NCBI GenBank assembly: GCA_037127255.1
Contig: JBANSL010000005.1
Location: 1-64,000 of the forward strand
Direction of reading: 5' to 3'
DNA length: 64,000 nt
Source of the DNA: Persicaria tinctoria
Taxonomy: Eukaryota; Streptophyta; Magnoliopsida; Caryophyllales; Polygonaceae
The position numbers were made by a program, and so were the translations under genes. The notes below the pieces were generated by a model that made no database searches, was not told the origin of the DNA, and saw only the letters and a program-made list of their open reading frames with translations. Every line of letters starts with the position of its first letter. Positions within the stretch are counted from its first letter, which is position 1. Below, one piece after another: positions 35,856 to 47,172 of the stretch.

Positions 35856-38800
35856 CTACAATTCAGGCTCAAAATTGAAACAAAGTGTTTTGCAATTTCA
35901 TTGCTATTGTACGAGATTAAATCAGAGTCAGCAAACCTTTCTACAACAAGAATAGGCCTCTTCAACTAATGATCCCATTCCAATGCAATCTCGAAACAAT
36001 AATCAGCACCGCAAAATAATTTTAACGAGAAATTAAAATCAAGGAGACAACAAAGGCTCTTTTAAAAGGAAAAAGCATGCCATAAATTAGGGGGGATAAT
36101 TGATTAATTCTACAATAGGATCAATAAACAATCGATTGGGAGGAAGAAGACGGGTCGATGCCTTGTGTCATCCACTTGTATTACTAAGAGCCCTAATCTT
36201 AACCCTAATCCATCCTATTTTGATTTGGGATAAGTTTGGTGTCCTGTGAACCTTCTTCAAATTAAGCTTTCTGAAGTCATTGTGGTTTATTCCCCTGCTT
36301 CTGAGACACTGATATGTGGAACTGCTTCTAGAATTCCATTTAAGTATTAGGAAACCAGGGGTTTATAGCACCTACAAGCTGTTGAACTGGGAAGCGGAGA
36401 GAGAGTAATTGATCTGTGCAAAAGTGACTTGAGGGGAATCTAAGAGCGTCTTGGGTGATGTTGGACAGATTGTATTGATCCATTTTCCTTGTTTGGTGTT
36501 CATTATTTTTGTAACTTTGTAGTCAATCTAAATATTTCCCTCTTCAGGCAAATGGAAGGGCTAAAAAAGCACAGAACAAATTCATTCCTAAAACCATAAG
36601 AATAACCAAAGGGTTACCTGGATCAGAGTACGAGAAGATAAAACAAAGAATAACCAATCTGCAGAAATTGATCCCAAAATAAGAAAAAAACAAAGATGAT
36701 GAGGAAAAGAGGCCAAATATTAAAACAATAAGAAATCGAGGAGGAAAATAGAAAGAGATAAAAGCATACACTGATTTATACAAGAAAATGGAAGAAACAA
36801 TACTAAAGATGTTGAATCTGTATACGAATCGGGAGACCAGAAATTCCTGAAATTAAACAACAATTTTGAAATTATAGTTCACACTAATAAGAACACATGA
36901 GAAAAAAAAACCCAAAAAATTCAGGGAGGAACAAAGAACTGGATAGAAGGAGACACTAACTGATATCAGAAAAGGGGAGAGAGAGTACAGAGGTTAGAGT
37001 TAAAAGACTAAAAATAGATCAAAACATTAAAGCAGCCTAGATTAGCAGCAAGAAATTAGCCTAAAACAACCATGAGCTTACAGGCAATACATTGTTTTGT
37101 TCATTAGCTAATAAAGAATATCAAGCTTACTAAGACACTTGTTTAACCATTGAGAAATGGTAAACTAAGGTATTTTAATACATTTTCACGTGACCTTCAT
37201 CTTCCAATACACAAATTAGATATTAACGTGCTCTCTAATCTTAAAAAAAAAATTGTAGTCTCCTGAAAATTTACATTGCATGATACAAACCCTAATTGAA
37301 ATATCTCAAAAAGACGCAGATTAAACCACCATTAAATTGCCATCGGGAAGCTGACATTTAGATAAAAATAAGTATTACATTGAACAGGGAGAGCAAATTC
37401 ATTCAACCTAAAGGAAAATGTAAAGAGACAGATTTGATTCATAAAAAAAAAAATAGGTCGCTCAAGCCACTTGTCCTAATAATATCATAACTCTATGAAG
37501 GACTGATATGAAATTAATCCGAGGAACAAATAGATTGAACCACAGAAACAACGCTAAACTTAGATACAAAGTTACAAACTAAATCTACGGCCTTCGAACA
37601 TAGCAATTGCCAACAACCCTACCCTTCAAATAGAGCAGCCTATTTGAAGACCGGAGAGTTTATAATTTAAAAAACAATGAAATTTGAAACAAAAGGCTCT
37701 CGGAGAAATCGAGAGGACACACTCATCGATAAGCATTACCAGCATGTTTGGGGAAATACAAGGTCATTAGTTTCCAGTTTCAAGCCATGGAGTACAGGAT
37801 AAGCCTATTTAGGGCCATGAAAGAGAGACATTGTTGATTCCTCTCTAACCGAGCAATTTTTGTCTATAATTTCAAAGAATAAGATAACGGATAAAAATAA
37901 TATTTCTACAACAAATATCTTTCTACAACTGAAATATGGGGAAAAAATTGCTGAAAAATTGTAATATCAAAAACAAAGACAACAATCAGTGAAGAGGTCT
38001 CAAATGCAGCAACCTGATTATGGTTAACTGGAGCTGAGGACAGACAAACGCCTACAAAATCCTCAAACGGAAGATTTGCTGGAAGAAGAGGCATAAAAAT
38101 CAGAGCTCGAAGAGTAAGATCAATGGTTGTAGTAGCTGTTGTTGAATTAGAGAGCGGTAACAAAAAAAAAATCACCAAATTTTATAACAAAACATTCATA
38201 AGAACAGGCATATAAGGCCTAGACCTAATTTAAATTGATCATAGGGTTAGGGAACTTACCTCTTTAAGGTGAGAATCAAAAGAAACAGATGAAAGTGACG
38301 ACCATATGATTAGGGAGATGGAGGCTGATGGTGATGATGGCACATGGGCTGAGATCAAAGAACGGACCTCACCCTGAAAAGTACAAATCCCAACCAAAAA
38401 TTAAGTTAACGAACAACCTCTAATAAATAACACCCCTAAAGAAAGCAACTTCAACAACAGAAATACCAAAGAAGGCTCTAAATTCTTGGTGGCTGAGAAA
38501 TTCAACTGAAGAAAAAAAAAGAAGCACATCTAAACAGACAAAAAAATGGCCTATTTTGATCGAAATCAGAAGCAACTCCCTTAGCATACCAAAACACCCC
38601 CTCTTCAACAATAAAACATGGCATAAAAGTCATTTACCTCATGGCCGAACAACTCCCAAGTAACCAGCTGACCAAATCAGCCCTTTGGGGGACCAAAAGC
38701 AACCCATGAATGCTTCAATTGATCCTTTCCAGAGAATTAGATAAAACAGCAGCACACAATCACACATAAACAATTTTTAGATCAACACTTAGCCTTTTTA

Positions 38801-39444
38801 CGATCACCCGACCTTCTACTGCTATGTAAGTATATACAATCACACATAAACCAATTCTCACCCAATTTACATGTTGACCTTCACTTTACTACCTGATGGA
38901 ACTAAAAGACGTGAATATAAAAGTAAAGGATGTGCAATATCACCCAAAAGGCTTTACATCAAAACCAAATTTTCAATCTCAAGATCCTAATTTGCATTTT
39001 CAAAACCCTAACTGAAAATCTCATGGAGTCAATCCTCAATTCCGAGCCCCTAATCCTCAATCTGAAGACTGTTAACCTCAATTAAAGTTCCTAATTTTCA
39101 CCATAACCCTCAATTTCACAACACCGATCCTCAATTTCAAGACCATAACCCTCAATCACAAGATCTCAATTTCAAGGCAAAAATCATTAATTTTATGATC
39201 AAGCCTCTCAATTCGATAAGAAACAATTCCAACTACAAGTCTAACCTAAAAAAAATGATTTTAAAACCCAAATTTCAACAAAGATAGAGACAGAGATTGA
39301 GAGAGAACTCTGTCGCCGAGGATGATAGCTTACAGAAGCATACTCATGCGGGAAGCCATGCCTAATCTACAACTCGCAAATAAGCTAAAATCTCCCTAAT
39401 TCAAAACAGAATCAGCGAATCAAAGCAGAAAATAAAAGAGGCCT

Positions 39445-40030
39445 GACCTTGAGTTCCTCGGATTCGAACCCTAAAATTGGAGCACGGTCAATGAGAAAGG
39501 AGCCAGATGGAGCGAGTTTGAGAACGCCAGGAGAAGAGAAGATATGGAGAACCTGCGAATGAGCCAGATGGACCGAAGGACCTGCGAATGAGCTCCGAGA
39601 TGAAGAAGGGGTTGCGAACAGCTTGCAAAGGAGCCCTGACTGAGATCGCCTAGACAGAGAACCGAGTTTAAGAAGGCCGTTCGAAGTAGCAAGACGGGGA
39701 AGGTTGGAGCACACGTTCGCGTAGGACGTCGGTGGAAGAGGAGAAGGAAGCAGAGGTGGTGGGGAAGAAATCGGGAAGGAGGCAATGGTCGCATAGTGGC
39801 GGCGAAGGCAGCGTAAACCCTAGCTTGGCGGCAACGGAGCGACGAATGGATTTCCCGATCCTCTGCACCAGCGTATCTTGAAGGCAATGATGCCGCAAAC
39901 GGCGAGACTCAGAGGGTGTCGGGGACTGGTGGCGGGAGGGAGGTAGCGGAGGCGGAAGAGCCCGTAGAGGTGAGACCTTCGGAGGAGGAGCGAGAGGCGG
40001 CTACGGAGAGAAGAGAATTAGTTGAAATTA
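39445..40030 (-). other. GC-richer 5'-exon-like block, unrecognised
   Basis: On the minus strand this block is rich in ctc/ttc and ccgcc words and contains two overlapping ORFs of 138 and 100 codons, with a donor-like aactcaag|gtcagg near 39450. It looks like the transcribed 5' end of a plant gene. No domain is recognisable and both ORFs are Ser/Leu/Arg-rich, as UTRs often read. It may be a captured first exon or a non-coding transcript start. Confidence 0.35.
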
Positions 40031-40216
40031 TCGAAACGCCCCCCTAAACAAAAAATTCAATATTTTCAAATTCAAGGTTTCGAGGACAAAAAAGACAATA
40101 CACATTGGGAAGGAAGCCTGCCGTTGATCAATTACACCGACAACTAATGGACGGCTAATTTTATAAAATTTGTAAAGAACAGTAGCTTAGCACTTGCTGC
40201 CTTTATGTAGTCAGGA

Positions 40217-41194
40217 TTTATACAAACATAAAGAGTAAAAATGGCTAAAAATAAGAATGTAGTCTAAATTTTATTTTATACTAATTTATTAGTAAATCTT
40301 AATAAATACTCCTAGTAAAATAGTTATATTTGGCTTTTTCATAGAATTTAAATTATTTTTTTTAATAATTTCATATATTTTTATATTTCATATAGTTATA
40401 TTCTTATTAAAAACTATATAGAAAATCAAATATTTTAAAATAGATGTAGTATTGAACAGGGCCTCCAAAATACGACGGCCTGGTTCCACCTTCAACAATT
40501 GTCTTCCTTCCCATGGAGGTGGGGAATTCGGAGGCCAAGCAGATCGAGTATTATATGGAAAAGAGTTTTTGAATGGTTAATTTTCTAATTATTTTCCAAA
40601 AGTACAAATAACCTTGGTGTAATTTACTATTTTATTATCTAGTAAATAACTTTATGTTCTAAGATATATTAATGAGGAAATTGGGCTTGTCCTTATTAAC
40701 TCAATATCCACTATCCACCAAACAAATGTAAGATTTTTAACTTTTCGACACGTATTTTAATGAATTAAAAACTATATAAAATATTAAAATTTTTTTTTTT
40801 ACATACTTCTTACTAATAGTATTAAACTATATAAAAAAAAAATTTACCTATTTGATAGGAGGGAGTATATAGTAACCATCAATAAGTTACGATATGTAGT
40901 CTTTTTATTGATTGGGTGCAAAAAAAAAGGGTGAAAGTGTGTAAAATACAATTAAGCTAGCTTATAGCTACACCAAATCGTATGGAGAGATATATGGATG
41001 GGTGATCGAATAGACGGTGGAACTTTTAACTGAGACCCGAAAAGACTGGAAAACCGGAGAATGAAAAAAAAAAGCATTACAAGCGCGCTAGCTAGCATGA
41101 AGCAAGCTGCCTATATATAGATATTAGATAGATAGCTAGCAGCGAATTGAAGATATGAAAACAAAGTGTGGGTCCCTCTGGGTGTAGTGATCGA
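40217..41194. other. AT-rich intergenic DNA with a MITE remnant
   Basis: No gene is seen. At about 40737-40866 the acacgtatttt...aaaaactatataaaatatt and ggagggagtatat strings match the Stowaway-like family also present at 18204 and 28842. The last ~100 bp should be the dehydrin 3' UTR. Confidence 0.5.
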
Positions 41195-41846
41195 TCAGTG
41201 GTTGGCACCGTGGGTTCCAGGAAGCTTGTCTTTGATCTTTTCCATGATCCCTTTCTTGTCATGATCCGCAGTGGTGGTACTGGTGTGGGTGGTGGTAGTG
41301 CTAGTGGTGTTTCCGTGTCCGTGTCCGTGGGCGGTGTCCTTGCTTCCTCCACAAGGTCCTCCAGCTAATTTGTCTTTGATCTTTTCCTTCAACCCCTTCT
41401 TCCTCCTCCCTCCATGCCCATCATCCTCCGACTGTACATACGTTGTATATATATAACAATTTAATGATCGATCGAATGGAATATATGTAAGTATGTAACT
41501 AATTAAAGGATAAAACTAGCTAGCTAGCTAGAAATTAATTAATGAAAGGGCTTACGGAGGAGCTTGAGCTGGAGCTTCCAGAGCGGTGAAGCATCCCAGA
41601 CAGCTGATGACCACGTGCGTGCTCCTGTTGCTGGTGGCCATGCTCATATCCTGCAGGAGCTCCAGCTACGGCCCCAGCACCAGTGCCAGTGCCAGCTGCA
41701 TGATGAGCCCCTAGGCCTAGGCCTAGTCCCGCGGCACCTGCTTGTGTTCCGTAGGAGCCCATCGTCCCTTCAGTAGTGTGGCTAACTGGGTTGCCGTACT
41801 CATCAGTCCGGCGAACTGGGTTGCCATATTGATCCCTCGGGTCCAT
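41195..41846 (-). CDS. Dehydrin (LEA group 2), Y2SK2 type, 2 exons, 175 aa
   Basis: This is a hydrophilic, disordered stress protein expected to protect membranes and enzymes during drying. Exon 1 is 41846-41556 and exon 2 is 41431-41195; the 124-bp intron is GT-AG and falls in the Ser run, as in many dehydrins. Segments in order: Y (DQYGNPV), Y (DEYGNPV), a Gly/Ala-rich linker, S ([11 protein letters not shown] followed by EDD), K ([14 protein letters not shown]), a His/Thr linker ([18 protein letters not shown]), and K ([14 protein letters not shown]). This is the RAB18/DHN1-like layout, usually ABA- and drought-induced. A single Cys sits in the second linker, which is uncommon in dehydrins. 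Confidence 0.93.
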
Positions 41847-41936
41847 ATGTATTTCTTGATCGATCGAGATGAAAGTGATTTTCCCTTTAGTGATCGATGG
41901 CCGGATGGAGATGGTATTTCAATTCTTTTATTGTTT

Positions 41937-42069
41937 GTTTATATGGTTTAGGGTTTGTGTTGAGGATTTTTATAATGGAATGGAATCGAAAGGGAGTCGG
42001 TGTAAATCTCATTGGGGGACGACAAGGAGATGAATGGGACACGTGGTGAAGCTGGGGATGGACACGTTT
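41937..42069 (-). promoter_or_regulatory. Dehydrin promoter: TATA box and ABRE/G-box
   Basis: On the minus strand an ATATAAAC TATA box lies at 41944-41937, ~90 bp before the ATG. A palindromic CACGTG core (in gacacgtggtg) is at 42040-42045 and a second ACGT core (gacacgttt) at ~42061. CACGTGG is the ABRE bound by AREB/ABF bZIP factors, consistent with ABA control of a YnSK2 dehydrin; binding is inferred. Confidence 0.6.
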
Positions 42070-42227
42070 ATTGCAAGTGTGATGCGGCATCCTCAATAGG
42101 TGACACCTACCTTAACTTTAATTGCCTTTAATTTGTAAAATGGGTACGGTGGAGGTTGAACATTGGATGCATATATGGAAATGCCTGTGCTGTGGCCTTG
42201 TAGCTGTGCCTGTTCTGTGGACATGTT

Positions 42228-42283
42228 TTTTCGCCTGGTAAATGTTAAATCTAACGGATTGGATATATACTCCGTTAGGTTAC
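42228..42283. repeat. Left member of a long-range inverted repeat, split by copia
   Basis: This segment (ttttttcgcc, then gttaaatctaacgg, tatatactccgttag) matches, inverted, 47108-47172 with about 30 of 34 bases in its inner part. Each member also contains its own small palindrome (ctaacgga/tccgttag). The copia element inserted right at the inner edge of this member. Confidence 0.6.
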
Positions 42284-42420
42284 TGATAGATTACATAGGT
42301 CTCCTATTGTATAGTGGGCTGAAAGCCCGTTAAGGCCTAATACCTTGTAACCTATATATATGTTATATCAATGAATGGAAACCCTCAAGGAGGACTTTAC
42401 ATCAATTCCGCTATCTTACA
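42284..42420 (+). repeat. Left LTR, 137 bp
   Basis: Identical to the right LTR except for two C/T differences (gcccgttaaggccta here, gcctgttaaggccca there). It contains a TATA-like tatatatat and is followed directly by the primer site. Confidence 0.93.
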
Positions 42421-42457
42421 TGGTATCACAGCCTTTTCTTCCTAACGGAACCCTAAA

Positions 42458-42796
42458 TTGATCCTCCCTCTTCCTCCGACCTTCCTCCTCACCGCCGCCT
42501 CTCCGGCCCCTGCTCTCGACTACTCCGCGCACAGCGACACCGCCGCCTTCTCCCTCTCCAAGGCTACCGTCGCCGGAACCGCCATCCTCGGTTCCCCTGC
42601 ACCGCCACCCTTCCCCTCCCCCTCTCTCTCTCGGCCCGCGTCGTCCCCAGGCGCGCCCGCGTCATTCTCAGCGCGCCCGCGTCATCCTCAGCGCGCCCGC
42701 GTCGTCCTCAGCGCGCACGCGTCAGGCCACCCTCCCGCATCGTCCCCATGCACCCATACTCTACCTCTCGACATGCCGGGCCTCACGCCTGTCTGA
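42458..42796 (+). pseudogene. Residual gag N-terminus of the copia element
   Basis: A 112-codon Pro/Ser/Ala-rich frame precedes the protease frame. It shows no capsid fold motif and no CCHC knuckle, and it is out of frame with the next ORF. It includes short tandem gcgcgcccgcgtc(a/g)tcctca units. It looks like the two ends of gag joined by deletion. Confidence 0.6.
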
Positions 42797-44325
42797 CATC
42801 GCCTGATCCAGGCTATGTTCCGCCAGCTCTGCATCACGCCTTCTCCTCTACGCAGCAGACATCTTCAGATTCTTCTTGGTACATGGACACTGGTGCCACC
42901 TCTCACATGACGAACTCCTCAGGTAACCTCTCCTCTATTTCTTTTAAGGGTCCTGCCCCCTCTATTATCGTCGGAAATGGTGGTCGTCTTGCTACTTCGG
43001 GTATTGGCCACGCCAATTTACAAACCCCAACCCACTCACTACATCTCAACAATGTCCTTATTGCCCCAAAGATTGTCAAAAACCTCATCTCTGTCCGTCG
43101 GTTCACTACTGACAACAACGTTTCCCTTACGTTTGATCCCTATGGTTTCTCTGTGAACGATCTTACTACGGGGGTTACTCGCATGAGATGTAACAGCACC
43201 GGGGAGCTCTACCCTGTCACACCACCTCCTGCGTCCCGTCAATCGTGTCCGGTCGCCCTCTCGGCATCGTCATCCAGCCTCTGGCATGCACGTCTGGGCC
43301 ATCCCAGCGCTGCCGTTCTAGATGTCCTCCGTTCCCAGAACCTTGTCACGTGTACTAAAGACCCACGCTCTGGTTTATGCTCTTCCTGCCAACTAGGCAA
43401 ACATGCCAGACTGCCGTTTCAACAGTCTTTGACCTCTACCCTTGCTCCATTTGATATCATTCACAGCGACATTTGGACCTCTCCCGTGCCTAGCAAGGAG
43501 GGTCACAAGTACTACCTCTTGTTTCTGGATGATTACACTCATTACTTATGGGTCTTCTCGTTGCATTTCAAGTCCCAAGTGTTTCCTATTTTTGCCAGAT
43601 TCCATACCTACATCAAAACACAATTCCACATGTCCATCAAAAGTTTCCAATGTGACAATGGTCGTGAATTTGACAACAGAGACTTTCACTCCTTCTTTGC
43701 TGCAAATGGGATCTCATATCGCTTGTCTTGCCCCTATACTTCTCAGCAGAATGGCAAGGCAGAAAGAATCATCAGAACCATTACCAACATGATGCGCTCT
43801 CTCCTCTTCCACGCATCTATTCCCCTTCCCTATTGGCCTCACGCCTTATCCACCACATGTTATCTCCTAAACATTCTCCCTTCCACTACCCTACAACATC
43901 GCTCGCCAGCTCAGACTCTTTATTACGCCGAGCCTAGGTATGATCACCTTCGTACCTTTGGTTGCTTATGCTTCCCTAATCAGTCATCCACTGCCCCCCA
44001 CAAGCTTCACCCTCGTTCCACCCCTTGTGTCTTTCTTGGCTACCCGTCTGATCATCGCGGTTACATTTGCCTCGATATCAAGACTCACAAGATCATTCTC
44101 TCTCGTCATGTCACCTTTGATGAGTCGCGATTTCCCTTCGCGTCTCCCACACCCCTGTGTCGTCCACAGAGTCTGAGTCACCTTTCCCTCACTTCATTCT
44201 TCCCCAGAGCTCTCCCGGTGCTCCTGCGTCTCCCCCTCCCCCACCTCCCCCGCCACCATCCATCACCAGACCACACACCCGCAGCGTCTCCGGTGTCTTT
44301 AGACCCCGACAGATCGTCTCCATGA
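42748..44325 (+). pseudogene. copia protease and integrase ORF
   Basis: The 525-codon frame has protease SSWYMDTGATSHMTN, IVGNGG and LHLNNVLIAPKIVKNLISV; a GAG-pre-integrase knuckle (LWHARLGHPS, CSSCQLGKHARLPF); and the integrase core (IHSDIWTS, FQCDNGREFDN, QNGKAERIIRT). FGCLCFPN and PCVFLGYPSDHRGYICLDI follow. These are hallmarks of Ale/Retrofit-type copia. After FPFASPTP the true frame shifts near 44150-44160 into the next ORF, so the last ~55 codons are an out-of-frame reading. Confidence 0.92.
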
Positions 44326-46199
44326 CCGCCGACCATCACCCCGCTATACACCCCACATCCCCTCCACCAACATCAGCGCCTCCCCTACGCGCGGCACCCG
44401 CCGCATGGCTTGCTGCGCCCGCCGCAACCCACTTTGCGGCGCCCCCCGCAAGAACCTCGCCCCTCCCTCCACCAACATCCAAGCCTACCCTACGCGCGCC
44501 CGCGCCCCAAGCTGGCGCGCCCGCGCCCCAAGCTGGCGCGCCCGCGTCCTCCGCTGGCGTGCCCGCGTCCTTAGCCTCTCCTGCCCCTCCTGCCCCCATC
44601 TTTCCCGACTCCCTTTCACCCTCTGCCTCCACCCAGACCTCCCTCTCCCCCGTTCCCACCTCCCACAAAACAGCCCTCCTAGACCCGAATTGGCAGGCGG
44701 CTATGCTCGACGAATACAGGGCCCTTACGAAGAATGGCACTTGGGTTCTTGTGCCTCGCCCTCCTGAGGCGAACGTCATTCGCTGTATGTGGCTCTTCCG
44801 TCACAAGTTCCGCTCTGATGGGACATTGGAGCGCTACAAGGCCCGTCTGGTGGTTAACGGTAGATCTCAACAGGCCGGTATTGATTGTGATGAGACCTTC
44901 AGCCCTGTGGTCAAGCCTGCCACTATCCGAGTGGTCCTAAGTCTGGCTCTGTCGCGCAACTGGGGCATCCATCAGCTGGATGTCAAGAACGCCTTTCTGC
45001 ATGGTCATCTGAATGAGACGGTTTACATGTTTCAGCCTCCGGGGTTTGCTGATGCTGAGCGTCCACAGCATGTCTGTCTCCTCAAGCGCTCTCTGTATGG
45101 TCTGAAACAGGCTCCACGGGCATGGTTTCAGCGGTTTGCGTCTCATCTGCTCCGCCTGGGTTTCACTGGCAGCCGATCGGATACGTCTCTGTTTATCTAT
45201 CGCAGAGGCTCGGACTTGGCTTTCCTGCTGCTCTATGTAGACGACATCATTCTCACAGCCTCTTCTGATGCTCTTCGAACGTCCATCATCTCGAGGTTGA
45301 GTGAGGAATTCGCCATGTCTGATCTGGGTCCGCTGTCTTACTTCTTGGGAGTTGCCGTTCAGCGGCATGCGTCTGGTCTGTTTCTCTCACAGAGTAAGTA
45401 TGCTGCTGAGATTGTTGCTCGTGCTAAGATGGTCAACTGCAATCCCGTCGCAACCCCAGTCGATACATCCACCAAGCTCAGTGCTCATTCTGGTCCTTTG
45501 GTTGATGATCCAACACTGTACAGGAGCCTCGCTGGTGCTCTTCAATATCTCACTTTCACCAGGCCTGATATCAGTTACGCCGTCCAGCAGATCTGCTTGT
45601 TCATGCATGCCCCTAGGGAACCTCATTTTCAGGCTTTGAAGCGGATCATTCGGTACATCAGCGGCACCCTCGAGCTCGGCACCACCATCACTCCTTCCTC
45701 TAAGCTTGATCTTGTGGCGTACACTGATGCGGATTGGGGTGGTTGTCCTGACACACGTCGCTCCACGTCTGGTTACTGTGTCTTCCTCAATGACACTCTT
45801 GTGTCTTGGTCAGCCAAGCGTCAGTCCGTCGTGTCTCGCTCCAGCGCTGAAGCCGAATACAGGGGTGTTGCCAACGTTGTCTCTGAGTGCTCTTGGCTCC
45901 GCAATCTCCTGCTTGAGCTACGATGCCCCTTACAGAAGGCCACTCTGGTCTACACTGACAACGTCTCCGCCGTCTACCTGGCTAGCAACCCTGTCCAAGA
46001 TCAACGCACGAAGCACATCGAGCTTGATCTCCACTTCGTCAGGGACAAGGTTGCCATTGGACATGTCCGCGTTCTACATGTCCCGTCCTCTTATCAGTAC
46101 GCTGATATATTCACCAAGGGTTTACCTAGACAGTTATTCATTGATTTTCGTTCTAGTCTCACTGTACGGACCCCTCCCGTTTCGACTGCGGGGGTTTGA
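44157..46199 (+). pseudogene. copia reverse transcriptase and RNase H ORF
   Basis: The 680-codon frame starts in a Pro/Ala-rich linker with tandem APAPQAGAP-type repeats. RT follows (WVLVPRPPEANVI, YKARLVVNGRSQQAGIDCDE, QLDVKNAFLHGHLNETVYM, LYGLKQAPRAWFQRF, LLLYVDDIILTA), then RNase H (YTDADWGGCPDTRRSTSGY, SSAEAEYRGVANV, DNVSAVYLASNPV), ending ADIFTKGLP near the right LTR. The catalytic YVDD is intact. It is separated from the integrase frame by a single indel. Confidence 0.92.
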
Positions 46200-46333
46200 T
46201 AGATTACATAGGTCTCCTATTGTATAGTGGGCTGAAAGCCTGTTAAGGCCCAATACCTTGTAACCTATATATATGTTATATCAATGAATGGAAACCCTCA
46301 AGGAGGACTTTACATCAATTCCGCTATCTTACA
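46197..46333 (+). repeat. Right LTR, 137 bp
   Basis: Partner of the left LTR; overlaps the stop of the RT-RNase H frame and is followed by TSD copy GTTAC. Confidence 0.93.
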
Positions 46334-46767
46334 GTTACGAATACTCCCGATGTGCTCACTGGTGATGTCACCAATCTCACCATCGGCTTGCCCTTGGCCG
46401 TCCTCCGCCACATCTGTGGCTCCCACCGACTCTTGACGGTCGGAGATTGGATAAAAAATGGGGATTATTGCCTGACTACCAAGGTCACCACTTTCCAATT
46501 TCTTTCTCAATTTTCGATTTGATTGTTTCTTATTTAGTTTTGTTTATTTGATATGAATAGCTTGATCAATTGCATTGGTTAAATGCACGAAACATTACGA
46601 AACATTACAGGAAGGTAGATGAAAAAGGGAATTAGACCTTTCAACGACTCAATGGAGTATGTGAAGTGAATTAGACCAGTCGGATGTCCTTTATCCCTAA
46701 TCAGCACCAATTCCCATCATCCCAATCCAATTCTCACTGAAATTTTAAATCTTGTTACAGTTCAGCC

Positions 46768-46990
46768 ATGGATGTGCAAACTCCGACATGCGACCCTTCG
46801 ATTCTCCTCGATTTCGCTGCTACCCATGACGTCGATGGCTTCAAGAACGTCGTAGAGTCCGGCGCCCGCCTCCCTGTGAATTGGTCGGGGCTCTGGTACG
46901 GCAGTCGGGTCGGGTCAAAGAAGATGGGCTACGAGGAGTGCACTCCCCTCATGGTCGCCGCCGTTTCAAGTAGCACAGCGGCTCCGACGG
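46768..46990 (+). pseudogene. 5' fragment of an ankyrin/CCCH tandem zinc-finger gene
   Basis: The frame from the ATG reads DPSILLDFAATHDVDGFKNV, then LWYGSRVGSKKMGYEECTPL and MVAA. This matches the N-terminal ankyrin-like start of plant RR-TZF proteins (family pattern LLELAAxxDxxGFK ... LWYGRRIGSKKMGxEERTPLMIAA). Similarity stops after VAAVSSST; no further ankyrin repeat and no CCCH finger follow. The open frame continues 40 codons in unrelated sequence and then stops. Only the first exon portion is present, so it is a truncated copy, possibly carried by an element bounded by the inverted repeats at 42228 and 47108. Confidence 0.8.
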
Positions 46991-47107
46991 ACTTGGTGAC
47001 CACCTTCGAGCAGCAGCAACCGCCGACCGTCATTCTTCTCTTTCGCTTTCTTCTCTCTCCCTTCGCTCTCTATTCTTCGCTTCTGGGTTTTTTTTTGTTT
47101 TTTTTTT

Positions 47108-47172
47108 AATTGAAACTAACGGAGCATATACCCAATTCGTTAGATTTAACTTAGAGGGCGCGTGGCGAAAAA
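47108..47172. repeat. Right member of the long-range inverted repeat
   Basis: Inverted match of 42228-42283. Together, and ignoring the copia insertion, the two members would bound ~0.85 kb containing the CCCH gene fragment. Confidence 0.6.

Larger units (their letters stand above)
35366..40216 (-). mobile_element. Candidate gene-capturing Helitron, minus strand
   Basis: The minus-strand 3' end is GGCGCGCGTTGCGCGCC (7-bp stem, GTT loop), eight bases, then CTAG followed by T. This is the hairpin-plus-CTRRT end of plant Helitrons, here inserted before T. The 5' end is uncertain: an A|TC junction at 40216 (minus tcctgactacataaaggc) is my best guess. Between the ends lie an alcohol-dehydrogenase exon near the 3' end and a 5'-exon-like block at 39445-40030, both on the minus strand. 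No Rep/helicase ORF is present, so it would be non-autonomous. Confidence 0.5.
42284..46333 (+). mobile_element. Ty1/copia retrotransposon (Ale/Retrofit-like), gag-deleted, recent
   Basis: Two 137-bp LTRs (42284-42420 and 46197-46333) start TGATAG and end TTACA and differ at two positions. They are flanked by the 5-bp TSD GTTAC (42279-42283 and 46334-46338). A tRNA-Met primer site (tggtatcacagcc) follows the left LTR at once, and a G-rich polypurine-like tract precedes the right LTR. The internal region holds protease, integrase, RT and RNase H, but only ~450 bp lie between primer site and protease, so the capsid and zinc-knuckle parts of gag are missing. Coding DNA is much more GC-rich than its surroundings. 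Confidence 0.93.

Noticed and set aside
39412..39898. Protein-coding gene on the minus strand
   Set aside because: Three overlapping Ser/Leu/Arg-rich frames with no domain; kept only as an exon-like block.
44336..44779. Minus-strand Ala/Gly-rich ORF of 147 codons
   Set aside because: It is the antisense shadow of the Pro/Ala-rich linker in the copia pol frame.
42748..46199. Calling the copia ORFs as host protein-coding genes
   Set aside because: LTRs, TSD, primer site and RT/integrase motifs show a retrotransposon, and a frameshift splits pol.
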